The notes: a model not told the origin generated them from the sequence alone. Counted from the first letter of the stretch, positions 1 to 7,795 are shown. The stretch: 10,035 nt of DNA from Entrophospora sp. SA101 (GCA_958430865.1 CAUDNR010001765.1:1-10035); one strand, 5' to 3'. A program made the numbers and translations.

Positions 1-2
1 CC

Positions 3-1260
3 TGGATTCAATTAAAAGATGAAAATGTCAAACACTCTTTTTCTTGTTCATTGACATCCTTTCCCTCTTCAACAAGAGCAGAATTAATGGCAATTATGAC
101 TGCTCTTATAACTTGTCCACAATACTGTTTGGTGTCAATTTATACAGACAGTCAATCATCTATCCAACTACTTGACAACAACATCACACCTAACACTACT
201 TGCAATAAGTTTAAAATCAAAAATTACTCTATAATATCCTCAATCCACCACATAAAAAAATCATTATCATTAAAAATATTCTTTCATAAAATTAAATCAC
301 ATTCAGGCAATAAATATAATGAATTAGTTGATAACTTAGCTAAATCAGCTTTGCTTGAAATGCTCCACATAAATCCTTCTTCTATCAAACTCCATTCTCC
401 AATCATATTCAATCAACAATATATTGATTATCCTCTATGTTCTTTCATAAAATTAAATTCAAACTCACAAGCAATAATTAAATGGCAAACACAACCTACC
501 TTGGTAAAGCAAATTCCATCAAACACATCTATCAATTGGTCATATACAGAATTTTGTCTTAAATTCTCCCATTATTCAATGTTCACTGAAAATAATCCAC
601 ACTTTTACCATGACTCATTATACTCATTCAAGCTTGAAATTCTCCATAACACATTACTTACAATAAAAAACTTAATATGCAACTATCCAACACTACTCCC
701 ACCCAATCTTAATTGTCTCTATTGTAATCAATCACCTGAAAATACTACACGCCTATGTTCTTGCCAAGCTAATTCTAATTTGGTCACAATTCCATGGCTA
801 ATAATCCAACAAATCAATAATCTCTGAAATCTCAAACTGGTATAGATCCTCCAAAATCACACAAACTAAACAACTATCACAACCTCTATTCCAATCTAAC
901 TTCAGCCATACTTCACCTGTAATACTTGCAGCTGGATTAATTCCATCATCTCTAATTAACTCCATGTATCCAATATTTACTTCTCACAAAAAAACTTCAA
1001 TCATCCTTCACATCATCTCCTACAATCTAATAACTTTCTATTATAAAAATGTCTGGCTTCCACAATGTGCTTTGTTTAACTCATGGTTAAAACAAAATAA
1101 TATCAACTTGAAAAATAAAACAGCTAATCAATTATACCCAATTAATCAGATGGCACAAACTCCCTCAAGGTCTCTTTCAAATCCTAATTCTAATAATTCT
1201 CATCTAGTTTTAATAAATAGTTTCATCAACACTGGATCTGACTTCCTATTACCTAGGTAA
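3..1260 (+). pseudogene. LINE ORF2 C-terminus: RNase H domain plus C-terminal region, frameshifted
   Basis: The frame is already open at base 3, so the 5' end is cut by the window edge; the ATG/TTG codons inside are not real starts. RNase H features, numbered from base 3: Glu27 in STRAEL, Asp49 in IYTDSQSS, His100 in KSHSG and Asp110 in LVDNLA. These match catalytic positions of the fold, while the first Asp strand is outside the window. Further on is a C-x2-C pair (CLYC) followed by SPE and CSC, resembling the zinc-binding tail of fungal LINE proteins, although the usual His looks replaced (TTRLCSC). The first frame stops at TGA 825-827. The next frame, open from about 805 to the TAA at 1258-1260, continues in the same style (NVWLPQCALFNSWLKQ). 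A one-base slip between 805 and 824 therefore separates two halves of one ORF. Confidence 0.75.
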
Positions 1261-1512
1261 TATCTGGATCAGTCAACAATATCTATGATGCAGTTAAAAT
1301 TGTTATTGAGACTGAATAAACTTCATAGACTTTGTTTGGCATATCTGTTTTTTCTGAAATGTTAAATTTAAATCTGTATATATATATTTTTTTTAATTAT
1401 TTTCAAGAGGAATAGCCTCATATAAAGTTAATTTGGAATTTATTTTGTGAATTATTTTTATTATATTTACTTTATTCTAATAAAATTATATGAGCAGGAT
1501 ATTGCCTTTATT

Positions 1513-1527
1513 AAAAAAAAAAAAAAA
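1513..1527 (+). repeat. poly(A) tail of the LINE copy
   Basis: Fifteen consecutive A close the retroelement and follow an AT-rich 3' part with an AATAAAAT-like signal upstream near 1479. The bases after it (TGTTATTATATTAATTGG) are the expected start of the target-site duplication. On the opposite strand, TTTATT at 1507-1512 reads AATAAA and might serve as a poly(A) signal for the converging F-box gene; that use is inferred only. Confidence 0.6.
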
Positions 1528-1589
1528 TGTTATTATATTAATTGGAGGAAACATTATTAAGAAGATTACAACTCTTGAAATAATATTAA

Positions 1590-2951
1590 TTAATCTAAAA
1601 ATCCTAAATCTAGATACTTTTTTAATATTTTTCTTGATGCATCATCACCTTCATTACCATTTTTATGAAGCTTCATTGTTAAAGGTTTGGGTCCTCTCCA
1701 ATTACTCATTAGAATATTTAATGAATGGTCATTAATATTAGAAACCTCACAAGTACAAATTATTGATCCTAATTTTTTTGGTAGTGTTTGATTTAATACT
1801 GTTAATATTTTATCACCATCAAGTCCATAAAATTCCTGCTGAGAACCATCAAATGTAATATCAAATGTAATACTTTTTAATTTTATACAACTATTGAGCA
1901 CTTCCATTAATTCTTGGTCTAATTCATCTTCATAGATTGTTGATAAATTTTCTAAATTTTTACAAGATTGTGCAATTGATTGAAGTAGTTTTCTCACAAA
2001 TTTGCTATCTCCAGGATCATAATATATATTATTACTAACATCCAGATTTTTAAGAGTTATACCATTGATATTAATAAAATCTGACAAGTCTGATAGGAAT
2101 GATTGATTTATATTATATATCTTCACAGATTCAATATTTGGCAGTGAAATATTTTTCAAATTATTTAATCCATAACCAATAGTTGTTAATGATAAAGTTT
2201 TTAAATTTTTAAATGTTGATATTAATAAATCATCCAAACTATAATAAGATTCATAAAAAATTATTGATTGTGAATGTGTTAATATTGCTTCTTTTAATTC
2301 ATCTGGTAAAAATTGTTCAGATACAATAACTAAATATTTAATTTGCTTTTGTGCTTTAATTAACTGTGCTAAGTTATATATATTTTTATCATTATAATAA
2401 TATATTTTTAATGATTGAATATTTTTACAAACTTTTGTTAATTTATCAAAAAATTCACCACTATAAAAACTAGTACACTCTAATTCATAAAGATTCTGAA
2501 AGATATTATCAAATCTATGATGATTAATTAACAAATTACAATCTAGACAATAAGTAATACTAAACTTTCTAATGCCTGCTGAATGATCTAAAATAAATTC
2601 TACTAATTTAATTCGTAAAATTTGTGATGCACCAATTTTTATCAGGCATTCAAAATCATCATAATCAAAAAGTATAGTACTAAATCTGGCATAATTATAT
2701 AAAGGTGGTTTCTCCAATAGTTTAAAAGTTAATTCAATGCAATATCTAGTCAAGAAATCCTCATCTTTTTCCAGTAAACAATTAATTAATATTTTGGTGC
2801 TGTCTTCACAAACAAATGGATCTTCCCATAAAGTTGGAATATTAATATTGTGCCATTGTTTGTTGACAAGAATACAAGAATATAATGTTTTATAGTCATC
2901 TTTGATGTATTTGAATATTTCAGTTAGAAGTTCAAATGGAAAATTAAACAT
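1590..2951 (-). CDS. F-box protein with LRR-like C-terminal region
   Basis: Single-exon gene of 453 residues. The start is the ATG at 2951-2949, the first in-frame ATG after the upstream stop at 3032-3030; the frame also runs 19 codons further up but only from a TTG. The F-box is at residues about 3-46 (FPFELLTEIFKYIKDDYKTL, then SCILVNKQWHNINIPTLWEDPF), the form very common in Rhizophagus. The rest has irregular leucine-rich repeats, for example around KNLKTLSLTT, LKNLDVSNN and CKNLENLS, and ends with SNWRGPKPLTMKL, a motif typical of these proteins. In known F-box proteins the N-terminus binds Skp1 and the repeats select a substrate for SCF ubiquitination; the target here is unknown. There are no in-frame stops and no sign of decay. 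The 3' end faces a LINE tail 62 bases away. Confidence 0.88.
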   Translation of the reverse strand: MFNFPFELLTEIFKYIKDDYKTLYSCILVNKQWHNINIPTLWEDPFVCEDSTKILINCLLEKDEDFLTRYCIELTFKLLEKPPLYNYARFSTILFDYDDFECLIKIGASQILRIKLVEFILDHSAGIRKFSITYCLDCNLLINHHRFDNIFQNLYELECTSFYSGEFFDKLTKVCKNIQSLKIYYYNDKNIYNLAQLIKAQKQIKYLVIVSEQFLPDELKEAILTHSQSIIFYESYYSLDDLLISTFKNLKTLSLTTIGYGLNNLKNISLPNIESVKIYNINQSFLSDLSDFININGITLKNLDVSNNIYYDPGDSKFVRKLLQSIAQSCKNLENLSTIYEDELDQELMEVLNSCIKLKSITFDITFDGSQQEFYGLDGDKILTVLNQTLPKKLGSIICTCEVSNINDHSLNILMSNWRGPKPLTMKLHKNGNEGDDASRKILKKYLDLGFLD

Positions 2952-3107
2952 TTTTTTTCTGAGGTATGTACAAAATAAATGATTATCTAAAAATACTGAA
3001 ATAGACAAAAAGGAGGACTTGGGTTGAATTTATTGTACTAGTAATTGATCGAATTGACAGTCAATTAGTTAATATTAATAATTTGTATTATGTTGTATGT
3101 GAAATTG

Positions 3108-3190
3108 ATTTATAATTAAAATTTTGGGGTGGGGGTGTTTTGGATATGAAATTGTGATTGGCTAATTTGAATTTCACGTATGTGAATTCA
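3108..3190 (-). promoter_or_regulatory. putative promoter of the F-box gene
   Basis: On the minus strand, in transcription order: an imperfect palindrome (arms 3182-3190 and 3168-3177, TGAATTCAC type), a CCAAT box (3161-3157), a C-rich block CCCCCACCCC (3135-3126) and TATAAAT (3114-3108). The ATG is about 157 bases downstream of the TATA motif, leaving a leader of roughly 120-130 nt. The order and spacing suit a RNA polymerase II core promoter. No experimental start site is known. Confidence 0.45.
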
Positions 3191-3434
3191 CAGATTTCAT
3201 TTTCACGCAACTTTAATAATCATCAATGTAATGATAATGTGGTCGTAATATTCGTTTTTTACTTTTTATTTATGTTTACTTCTGCGTAAAAATGACTAAT
3301 ATAAAACTCATTTATATCAGATCAACTATATAACCCAGGAATTATAATACAATCAAAAAATATTTTGAAAAGGAACAAGGTGAGAAAATTACTCCCTATC
3401 CTTGCTTACTCGATGGCTTTTGAGTATTTCACAG

Positions 3435-3808
3435 TCAAATTTCACAGAATGCTTTTTTAAAAGCTTTATTGATTTGTTTGAATTGATATTATAAATTAAC
3501 AATTCCTAAAACTTCTGCGATTTTAAACGCAATGTTCTGTGACTGATACGAACATAATAATTTTTTGAGCCAAAGGATTTGGCATATAATTTTGTCCATT
3601 TAGTCTTTGTTAAATACATATTCAGGCAGCTCTTTGTCATTTTCGACCTATAATGACATGTATTTACATGTGTATATATATGTTACTTTATTTCTTACAT
3701 ATATATTTCAAATTTTATTTTTTGATAAAATGTTAAACTTACCAATCCAGGCCACCACAGAAATTCTTTTAATTTAGCAACCACTATGTTGCCCCCTTCA
3801 AACGCCAT
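3435..3808 (-). pseudogene. PWWP-domain protein gene relic (two exons, frameshift and stop)
   Basis: Exon 1 runs from ATG 3808-3806 to 3743 and encodes 22 residues containing NIVVAKLKEFLWWPGL, the signature start of a PWWP domain with Leu for the first Pro. A GTAAGT donor at 3742 and a TATAG acceptor at 3649-3648 bound a 95-nt intron. Exon 2 (from 3647) continues in phase as VENDKELPEYVFNK and then hits TAA at 3602-3600. The next frame carries the rest of the domain: KWTKLYAKSFGSKNYYVRIS, ending at TAG 3508-3506. Beyond that stop the same frame still looks like the usual C-terminal helix (SIKLFKKAFCEI) up to TGA 3437-3435. So one frameshift and one nonsense codon interrupt an otherwise recognisable gene. 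PWWP domains bind methylated histone tails and DNA; this copy probably makes no functional reader. A short N-terminal peptide could still be made. Confidence 0.75.
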
Positions 3809-4319
3809 TATTAACATTAAAACTAATATAAAAGTTAATGTTTAAAAAAAAAAGCAATAAAGAAATTATTTGCGTGTGCAATTGAACAATTTTAGTATTA
3901 GGCATAAATAACAAATTACCAGTGGAAAGGAAAGGAAAATTCAGATTTACAATTTTAATATTAAGATTATTTCCTTTACATTTTTTATTTTTATTTTTAA
4001 AAATCCATTAGAACTATAGAAAGATGATGAAAATTCATTTGTCGCATATTTATTATTAAAAAAAAAGTTGAAATTATCTATTTTGATAAGAAACGAAATT
4101 GATTTTTTTAATAATATGTATATTTATTTTTACTTTTTTTTTTTTTCATTATCGTAACTAAATTTTGAAATACAAATCGAAATAAATTTTTGTTCTTATT
4201 ATTGATTAAATTACTTTGTAATTACAAATCATGTAATATTTTTGTAGAGTAATATTATTGTTCACAATTAATAAAAAAATAATGCATACAAGATTGACAT
4301 AATTGATGTCGACATTCAA
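3809..4319. other. AT-rich intergenic stretch without a gene
   Basis: This is the upstream side of the PWWP relic. It holds homopolymer runs, including a 13-T run at 4134-4146 and A runs near 3843 and 4059, but I see no convincing coding segment, RNA gene or clear promoter set on either strand. Confidence 0.5.
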
Positions 4320-4329
4320 TCTAAATCTA

Positions 4330-4525
4330 AATTTTCCCACTTTAACCATTCTACTTTGCATCCAAATCAATGACCTGTGCTAAAATAACACTTTGAGCTC
4401 TTTAATTAAATTATCATAATTAAGTCATTTGCTTCTTGACACCATTCTTTTACTACTTCAGCTGTTGGGAGATTAGAGAGATTATATGTAGAAACGCTTT
4501 CAGAGGAACATGTAACATTAGACAT
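4330..4525 (-). pseudogene. short coding-like fragment with TATA box, probable gene relic, unidentified
   Basis: An ATG at 4525-4523 opens a 39-codon frame to TAA 4408-4406 (starts MSNVTCSSESVSTYNLSNLP, later AEVVKEWCQEAN). Past that point the sequence keeps a protein-like look only if the frame slips three times: NYDNLIKELKVLF, then AQVIDLDAK, then VEWLKWENLDLD. Each slip is cured by adding one base in or beside a short A/T run. TATATAAA lies at 4614-4607, about 82 bases upstream of the ATG, with a pyrimidine-rich leader between. I do not recognise the family. It could be a decayed member of a lineage-specific family, an intact gene with uncorrected homopolymer sequencing errors, or a chance pattern. 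Confidence 0.35.
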
Positions 4526-4606
4526 GATAAAAAGAGTAGTACGAATAGAATGAATATGGAAAATTTTTGTATGCAATTCTTTTAAAAAGAAAAGATCTGT
4601 AGTGAT

Positions 4607-4614
4607 TTTATATA
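4607..4614 (-). promoter_or_regulatory. TATA box upstream of the 4525 ATG
   Basis: TATATAAA on the minus strand, 82 bases before the ATG of the small ORF, followed by a T/C-rich stretch. Position and sequence suit a core promoter, but such motifs are frequent in AT-rich DNA. Confidence 0.3.
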
Positions 4615-4766
4615 AGGATCTGCAAGGTTAAGATACTTAATATCCCAATAATTTTTAATTTAAGAATAAAATTGTTTCTTTGAGTTCAATTATTCATTGT
4701 TTACAATATTGACCTGAAATTGTGGCTGGTGGACTAAAAGTTTCTTGGGGCTTCAAATGATCTTAC

Positions 4767-4830
4767 TACAATACACACACACAGTATGTGTATTGTATCA
4801 GTTATTATCAAATTAAAGTTTTTTGATAAT
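4767..4830. repeat. two adjacent inverted repeats
   Basis: The first has perfect 11-bp arms (TACAATACACA at 4767-4777 and its complement at 4787-4797) around a 9-base CA-rich loop. The second has perfect 9-bp arms (ATTATCAAA at 4804-4812 and 4822-4830) with a 9-base loop. They are six bases apart. No function is evident. Confidence 0.6.
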
Positions 4831-4887
4831 CAATTAAATTGTTACTATAGATACAACATTGAATGTTTATTTAAATGACAGACCTTA

Positions 4888-5052
4888 CCTACAGGAATAT
4901 TTTGAGGAGACATTTAAATCTGTTGGAAGTAGTAAATTAAAAAATTCTATGTAAAGATCAGCATCCTTCATTTGCCAATTTGATCCTGATATAGTTTGAT
5001 TCCCAAGTATCAACAAAAATTTGATTAATTTTCTGAAATGATTTTTCCTAAA
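4888..5052 (-). other. open coding-like stretch with a possible splice donor, unidentified
   Basis: Fifty-five codons without a stop on the minus strand; no ATG sits at the upstream end. The translation is varied rather than low-complexity (ISGSNWQMKDADLYIEFF, then NLLLPTDLNVSSKYSC). It ends at AG|GTAAGG (donor GT at 4888-4887), a strong donor. An overlapping ATG ORF begins at 4913-4911 (MSPQNIPV). Further on, near 4720-4765, fragments such as RSFEAPRNF and SPPATISGQYCKQ lie in neighbouring frames. Runs of this length occur by chance here, so this is only a candidate exon or relic. Confidence 0.25.
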
Positions 5053-5055
5053 TTA

Positions 5056-5074
5056 AATTCTAATTCTAATTCTA

Positions 5075-5133
<59 letters not shown>

Positions 5134-5142
5134 TATTATTAC

Positions 5143-5200
<58 letters not shown>

Positions 5201-5224
5201 ATTATTATAATTATTATTATTATT
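5056..5224. repeat. ATT/AAT microsatellite preceded by AATTCT repeats
   Basis: Three AATTCT units (5056-5073) lead into about 150 bases of (ATT)n, with two C interruptions (5130, 5142) and a few phase shifts near the right end. It begins 38 bases downstream of the stop codon of the LCB phosphatase gene, so it probably lies in or next to its 3' UTR, where the transcribed strand reads (AAT)n. Confidence 0.95.
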
Positions 5225-5262
5225 AAAAAATTATTACAACAAATTATATTATATTCTTATAA

Positions 5263-7325
5263 CTATCCAATATCTTTTTTAATTCCAATTCCCATTCCTA
5301 ACATTTCAAATAAGATTGGAATTAAATCAACCACTAACAATCCAACACCTAATAAATAAGTAATAAGAAAATAATCAATACAGATAATATTTTATGTAAT
5401 GACGCATATAATTTTAAACTCACCAGCATAAACTATAAATTTGACAGCAACATCAATATCATTTCTAAAAGATAATTTCTTGACAATAACAACTGATTTA
5501 TTCTTAGTCACACTGTTTATTCCACTTTTCCTGTCATTCTTCTTGATTCTCTTTTTCTTATTATTATTTAGATTTTTTTTCAAATTTTCATTAATTTCAA
5601 TATTTGAATTAGATGATGATTCTGATTGGTGAGAATTGAACAATTTAATAATGGGTGAAAGAATAAAACGCAAAATTTTTTTTGAAAAAAATCTCCAAAG
5701 AAATAATATAATCACTCCTATTAAATAGATACATTGATATATAGATATAGAATAATTAGCCAAACAAACAAACAAACAAACAAACAAACAACCAACCAAC
5801 CAACCAGTCAATCAATCAATGTAATATAATTAATTTTACCAAATATGATTCTTGCAATTGATATTGGAAATCCAATAATATTATAATCATATGGAATATT
5901 TGCTACACCAGATCCATGTAGACTATATGAAGATTTTGCATGTCTCCAACTTCCAAAAATCATTCCTACCAAAACACCAATAAATGCAACACTATAATTT
6001 ATAATAAAGATTACGTCGATTTAGAAAAAAATAAAAAATATTTTTAAAAATATTTTTCTTTCATACCAATCTTCAAAGCATGGACAATCATCTACTGGTT
6101 CAGGAAATATATAAATTGTAAATATTCCAATAAATATAATCCCAATTGGAACTGTTTGTTTTGGGAGAGAAAAATTAGTATCATTTAACCAAAATCAATT
6201 AAATGAGATGAATGAATGAATAATTTTCACCTAATAAACTATCATTCAATATCAATTCTTCAATATTATTTTGCCATCCCCATTGAGTCCACCACGATAA
6301 AATTCCAATACACACACCTGCTAAAACATCTAGCAAAAGGATACATAATTTATAAAACATTTCCCAATTAATCAATTAATCAAATCAATCATATTTTATT
6401 TGACCATTTTTTTAACCAAATAATTACCAGTGATGCTATGCATTCCACAATAAATACGACCGATTGTTATGGTCAAACAATAAGTTGACAATATAGTGAC
6501 ATAAATGCTTTTTATTAATACATTATAGAACCCATCTTCTTCTACCATCTCCATGACAGCTTTTCCTTCGTCAACTGAAAATATAAATGATAAAAAATAA
6601 AGTGTTATTGAGACTGCATTTGTGGTGTGAGTTGATGGAAACCCATATTCTAAGTGCAAAGTTCCTGAAACTGTCAGACGTTGAATTGGAGGTGATAGCG
6701 GACGTGGGAGACATAACATATCCTTTGATTATGTAAGTGATTTATAGAGATATTTTAAATATATTTACAAAATAAAAATGTTGTCATTAATCAAGAAAAA
6801 TATAGTGAAAAAGGCTTACTTTTACATATCCACTCCAAACAACTCCCAATCCGACTACCATAGTCAATCTATTAATTAATTAATTGGCAATATTATTTAT
6901 TATATAAATAAATGATCAATTATTAATTAATCAATTAATTAATTAATAATTAATTAATTAATTAAATGACTACCAACAAAATCAACCCACCCTCTAGCAA
7001 ATGGTGCATATCCAAACCAAAATATTATTGGAAGAGCTATCAGAAAAAATGTGTGATTACCCAAAGAAGCTGAAGTGGTGAAATACCAATCAAAAAATGA
7101 ATTTCTAAGCGAACCCTAAAACAAATGTAATATTAATTATTAATTAATTAATTATAATTTGGAAGAACAATTAATTGACTAGCAAACCTGAATGCGAGTT
7201 AATAATTTTGTCTCGCTACGAATTATAGGTAAAATTAGTTGTCTTATTTTTGAACTTCTTGTTGATAAGAATTTGTCATAATGTGCCTCAGGTAAAATCC
7301 CTGCCTCCAAAGATTGTTTATGCAT
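5263..7325 (-). CDS. LCB3: Long-chain base (sphingosine) 1-phosphate phosphatase, PAP2 family, 9 exons
   Basis: Exons: 7325-7188, 7115-6991, 6868-6820, 6722-6428, 6329-6231, 6151-6067, 5991-5840, 5717-5424, 5348-5263. All eight introns are GT-AG, 72-122 nt, and the joined frame gives 440 residues ending in TAG. PAP2 catalytic motifs: K104-x6-R111-P112 (KDMLCLPRP), P133-S-T-H136, and R193-x5-H199-x3-D203, with Asp203 formed across an intron. Also present are the family hallmarks SASLGNHTFF (exon 2), FPEPVDDCPCFED followed by VAFIGV, and a C-terminal VKFIVYAG plus LFEMLG. Several hydrophobic segments imply a multi-pass ER membrane protein. The family removes phosphate from sphingosine/dihydrosphingosine 1-phosphate, feeding long-chain bases back to ceramide synthesis. 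An Asn/Lys/Ser-rich insert sits at about residues 343-390. Length is close to the yeast homologue. The exon 2 donor (GTGGGT at 6990) was chosen because only it keeps the frame. Confidence 0.93.
5718..5839 (-). repeat. intron 7 with compound tetranucleotide repeat
   Basis: Within this 122-nt intron, bases 5761-5820 read on the + strand as (CAAA)7 (CAAC)4 CAGT (CAAT)3. The three arrays differ by a single base in the unit and stand head to tail. In the transcript they become TTTG, GTTG and ATTG repeats, T/G-rich, about 40 nt before the acceptor at 5719-5718. Confidence 0.9.
6869..6990 (-). repeat. intron 2 dominated by TTAA repeats
   Basis: Nearly the whole 122-nt intron is built from TTAA/TTAATTAA and its imperfect copies (about 6872-6966), a self-complementary tract. 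A second, shorter TTAATTA cluster lies in intron 1 (7129-7154). A competing donor, GTAGTC at 6973, lies 17 nt inside the intron. Confidence 0.8.
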
Positions 7326-7413
7326 TACTAACTTTTTTTTCTAATCTATAACGTTAAATATGCTAAATATTATTATTATATTCATCGGCATCATCTATTT
7401 ACAAAAGTAGGCT

Positions 7414-7507
7414 GTAGCACATAACGCAGGACCCTGGATAATTATCCTTAAATGGCTAAACGCAAAAACCTATTCTATTTAAGGAAACCGGGTCCTATAT
7501 GTACTAC
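7414..7507. repeat. 94-bp imperfect palindrome (MITE-like foldback) upstream of the LCB phosphatase gene
   Basis: Left arm 7414-7453 pairs with right arm 7477-7507. Matching blocks, outside to inside: GTAG/CTAC, ACATA/TATGT, AGGACCC (7428-7434)/GGGTCCT (7490-7496), and TCCTTAAAT (7445-7453)/ATTTAAGGA (7477-7485). The left arm has extra bases between blocks. The loop (7454-7476) is GC-richer than its surroundings. The pattern suits a miniature foldback transposon or a cis-acting hairpin. It begins 89 bases upstream of the ATG. No clear target duplication could be fixed. Confidence 0.6.
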
Positions 7508-7740
7508 CAATTATTCCGAATGTTAATTAATTTTAATTTATCATTATGGTGTCATAGTCCTGATCATCATCAATAATGAAATAGTCATTGTGGTGTGTTT
7601 CTATGAATAGAAGAGTTGATCACCAATTAACAAAAATGGTTACATTTATACTTGTGTGTTGTTGATTGGGCTTTTAGAAATCAGCTTTAAATAAACCAAA
7701 AAACTAGCGAAATATTCAATTCAATAAAGTTTGGAAGACC
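7508..7740. other. intergenic stretch left of the foldback repeat
   Basis: Apart from the CCAAT/TATA pair this stretch holds near-repeated words (GGTGTCATAGTC, AATAGTCATTGTGGTGTG) and a TGATCA palindrome. I see no coding segment or RNA gene. Confidence 0.45.
7644..7669 (-). promoter_or_regulatory. possible promoter of the LCB phosphatase gene
   Basis: On the minus strand a CCAAT motif (7669-7665) is followed by TATAAAT (7650-7644). If used, transcription would start near 7615, giving a leader of about 290 nt that includes the palindrome. Closer TATA-like words exist, so this is tentative. Confidence 0.3.
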
Positions 7741-7795
7741 TCAGATCAGATCAGATCAGATTTTAAAGAAATCTGGTCTGGTCTGATTCTTTAAA
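7741..7795. repeat. CAGAT pentanucleotide repeat forming a foldback
   Basis: Four TCAGA units (7741-7760) face a diverged copy on the other strand: CAGATCAGATCAGAT (7747-7761) pairs with ATCTGGTCTGGTCTG (7771-7785) with two G-T type mismatches. Overlapping it, TTTAAAGAA (7762-7770) pairs with TTCTTTAAA (7787-7795). Further TGGTCTGGTC words follow at 7805-7814, then a 12-A run. All the differences are A-to-G on the same strand, so pairing in RNA would be preserved as G-U. Confidence 0.75.

Larger units (their letters stand above)
1..1527 (+). mobile_element. 3' part of a LINE-like non-LTR retrotransposon
   Basis: The stretch contains, in order, an RNase H domain, a C-terminal region with paired cysteines, a non-coding 3' part (1261-1512) and a run of 15 A (1513-1527). 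This is the usual order at the 3' end of a fungal LINE whose ORF2 ends in RNase H. The endonuclease and reverse transcriptase parts would lie left of the window. The 3' part holds a small GAGG...CCTC inverted repeat (1407-1419) and is otherwise AT-rich. The A run marks the likely 3' junction, so a target-site duplication should begin right after 1527; its partner is out of view. The element lies tail-to-tail with the F-box gene, 62 bases from that gene's stop codon. The copy looks dead because its reading frame is shifted near 805-827. Confidence 0.75.

Noticed and set aside
1490..1735. + strand ORF of 81 codons
   Set aside because: It starts in the LINE 3' end, runs through the poly(A) tail as lysines and then lies antisense to the F-box gene; not a gene.
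2952..3008. Upstream 19-codon extension of the F-box protein
   Set aside because: It begins only at a TTG and would place a long non-conserved leader before the F-box; the ATG at 2951 fits better.
5038..5226. 62-codon + strand ORF rich in tyrosine
   Set aside because: It is just the ATT microsatellite read as TAT codons; there is no non-repeat protein.
5441..5632. + strand ORF of 63 codons
   Set aside because: Antisense shadow of exon 8 of the LCB phosphatase.
5718..5811. N-terminal extension (MTGWLVGCLF...) of the minus strand frame that covers exon 8
   Set aside because: It is a translation of the intron 7 tetranucleotide repeat; the true exon begins after the AG at 5719-5718.
6396..6427. 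C-terminal GNYLVKK tail on the exon 4 frame
   Set aside because: It is intron 4 read through; splicing at 6427 restores the catalytic Asp203 of the third PAP2 motif.
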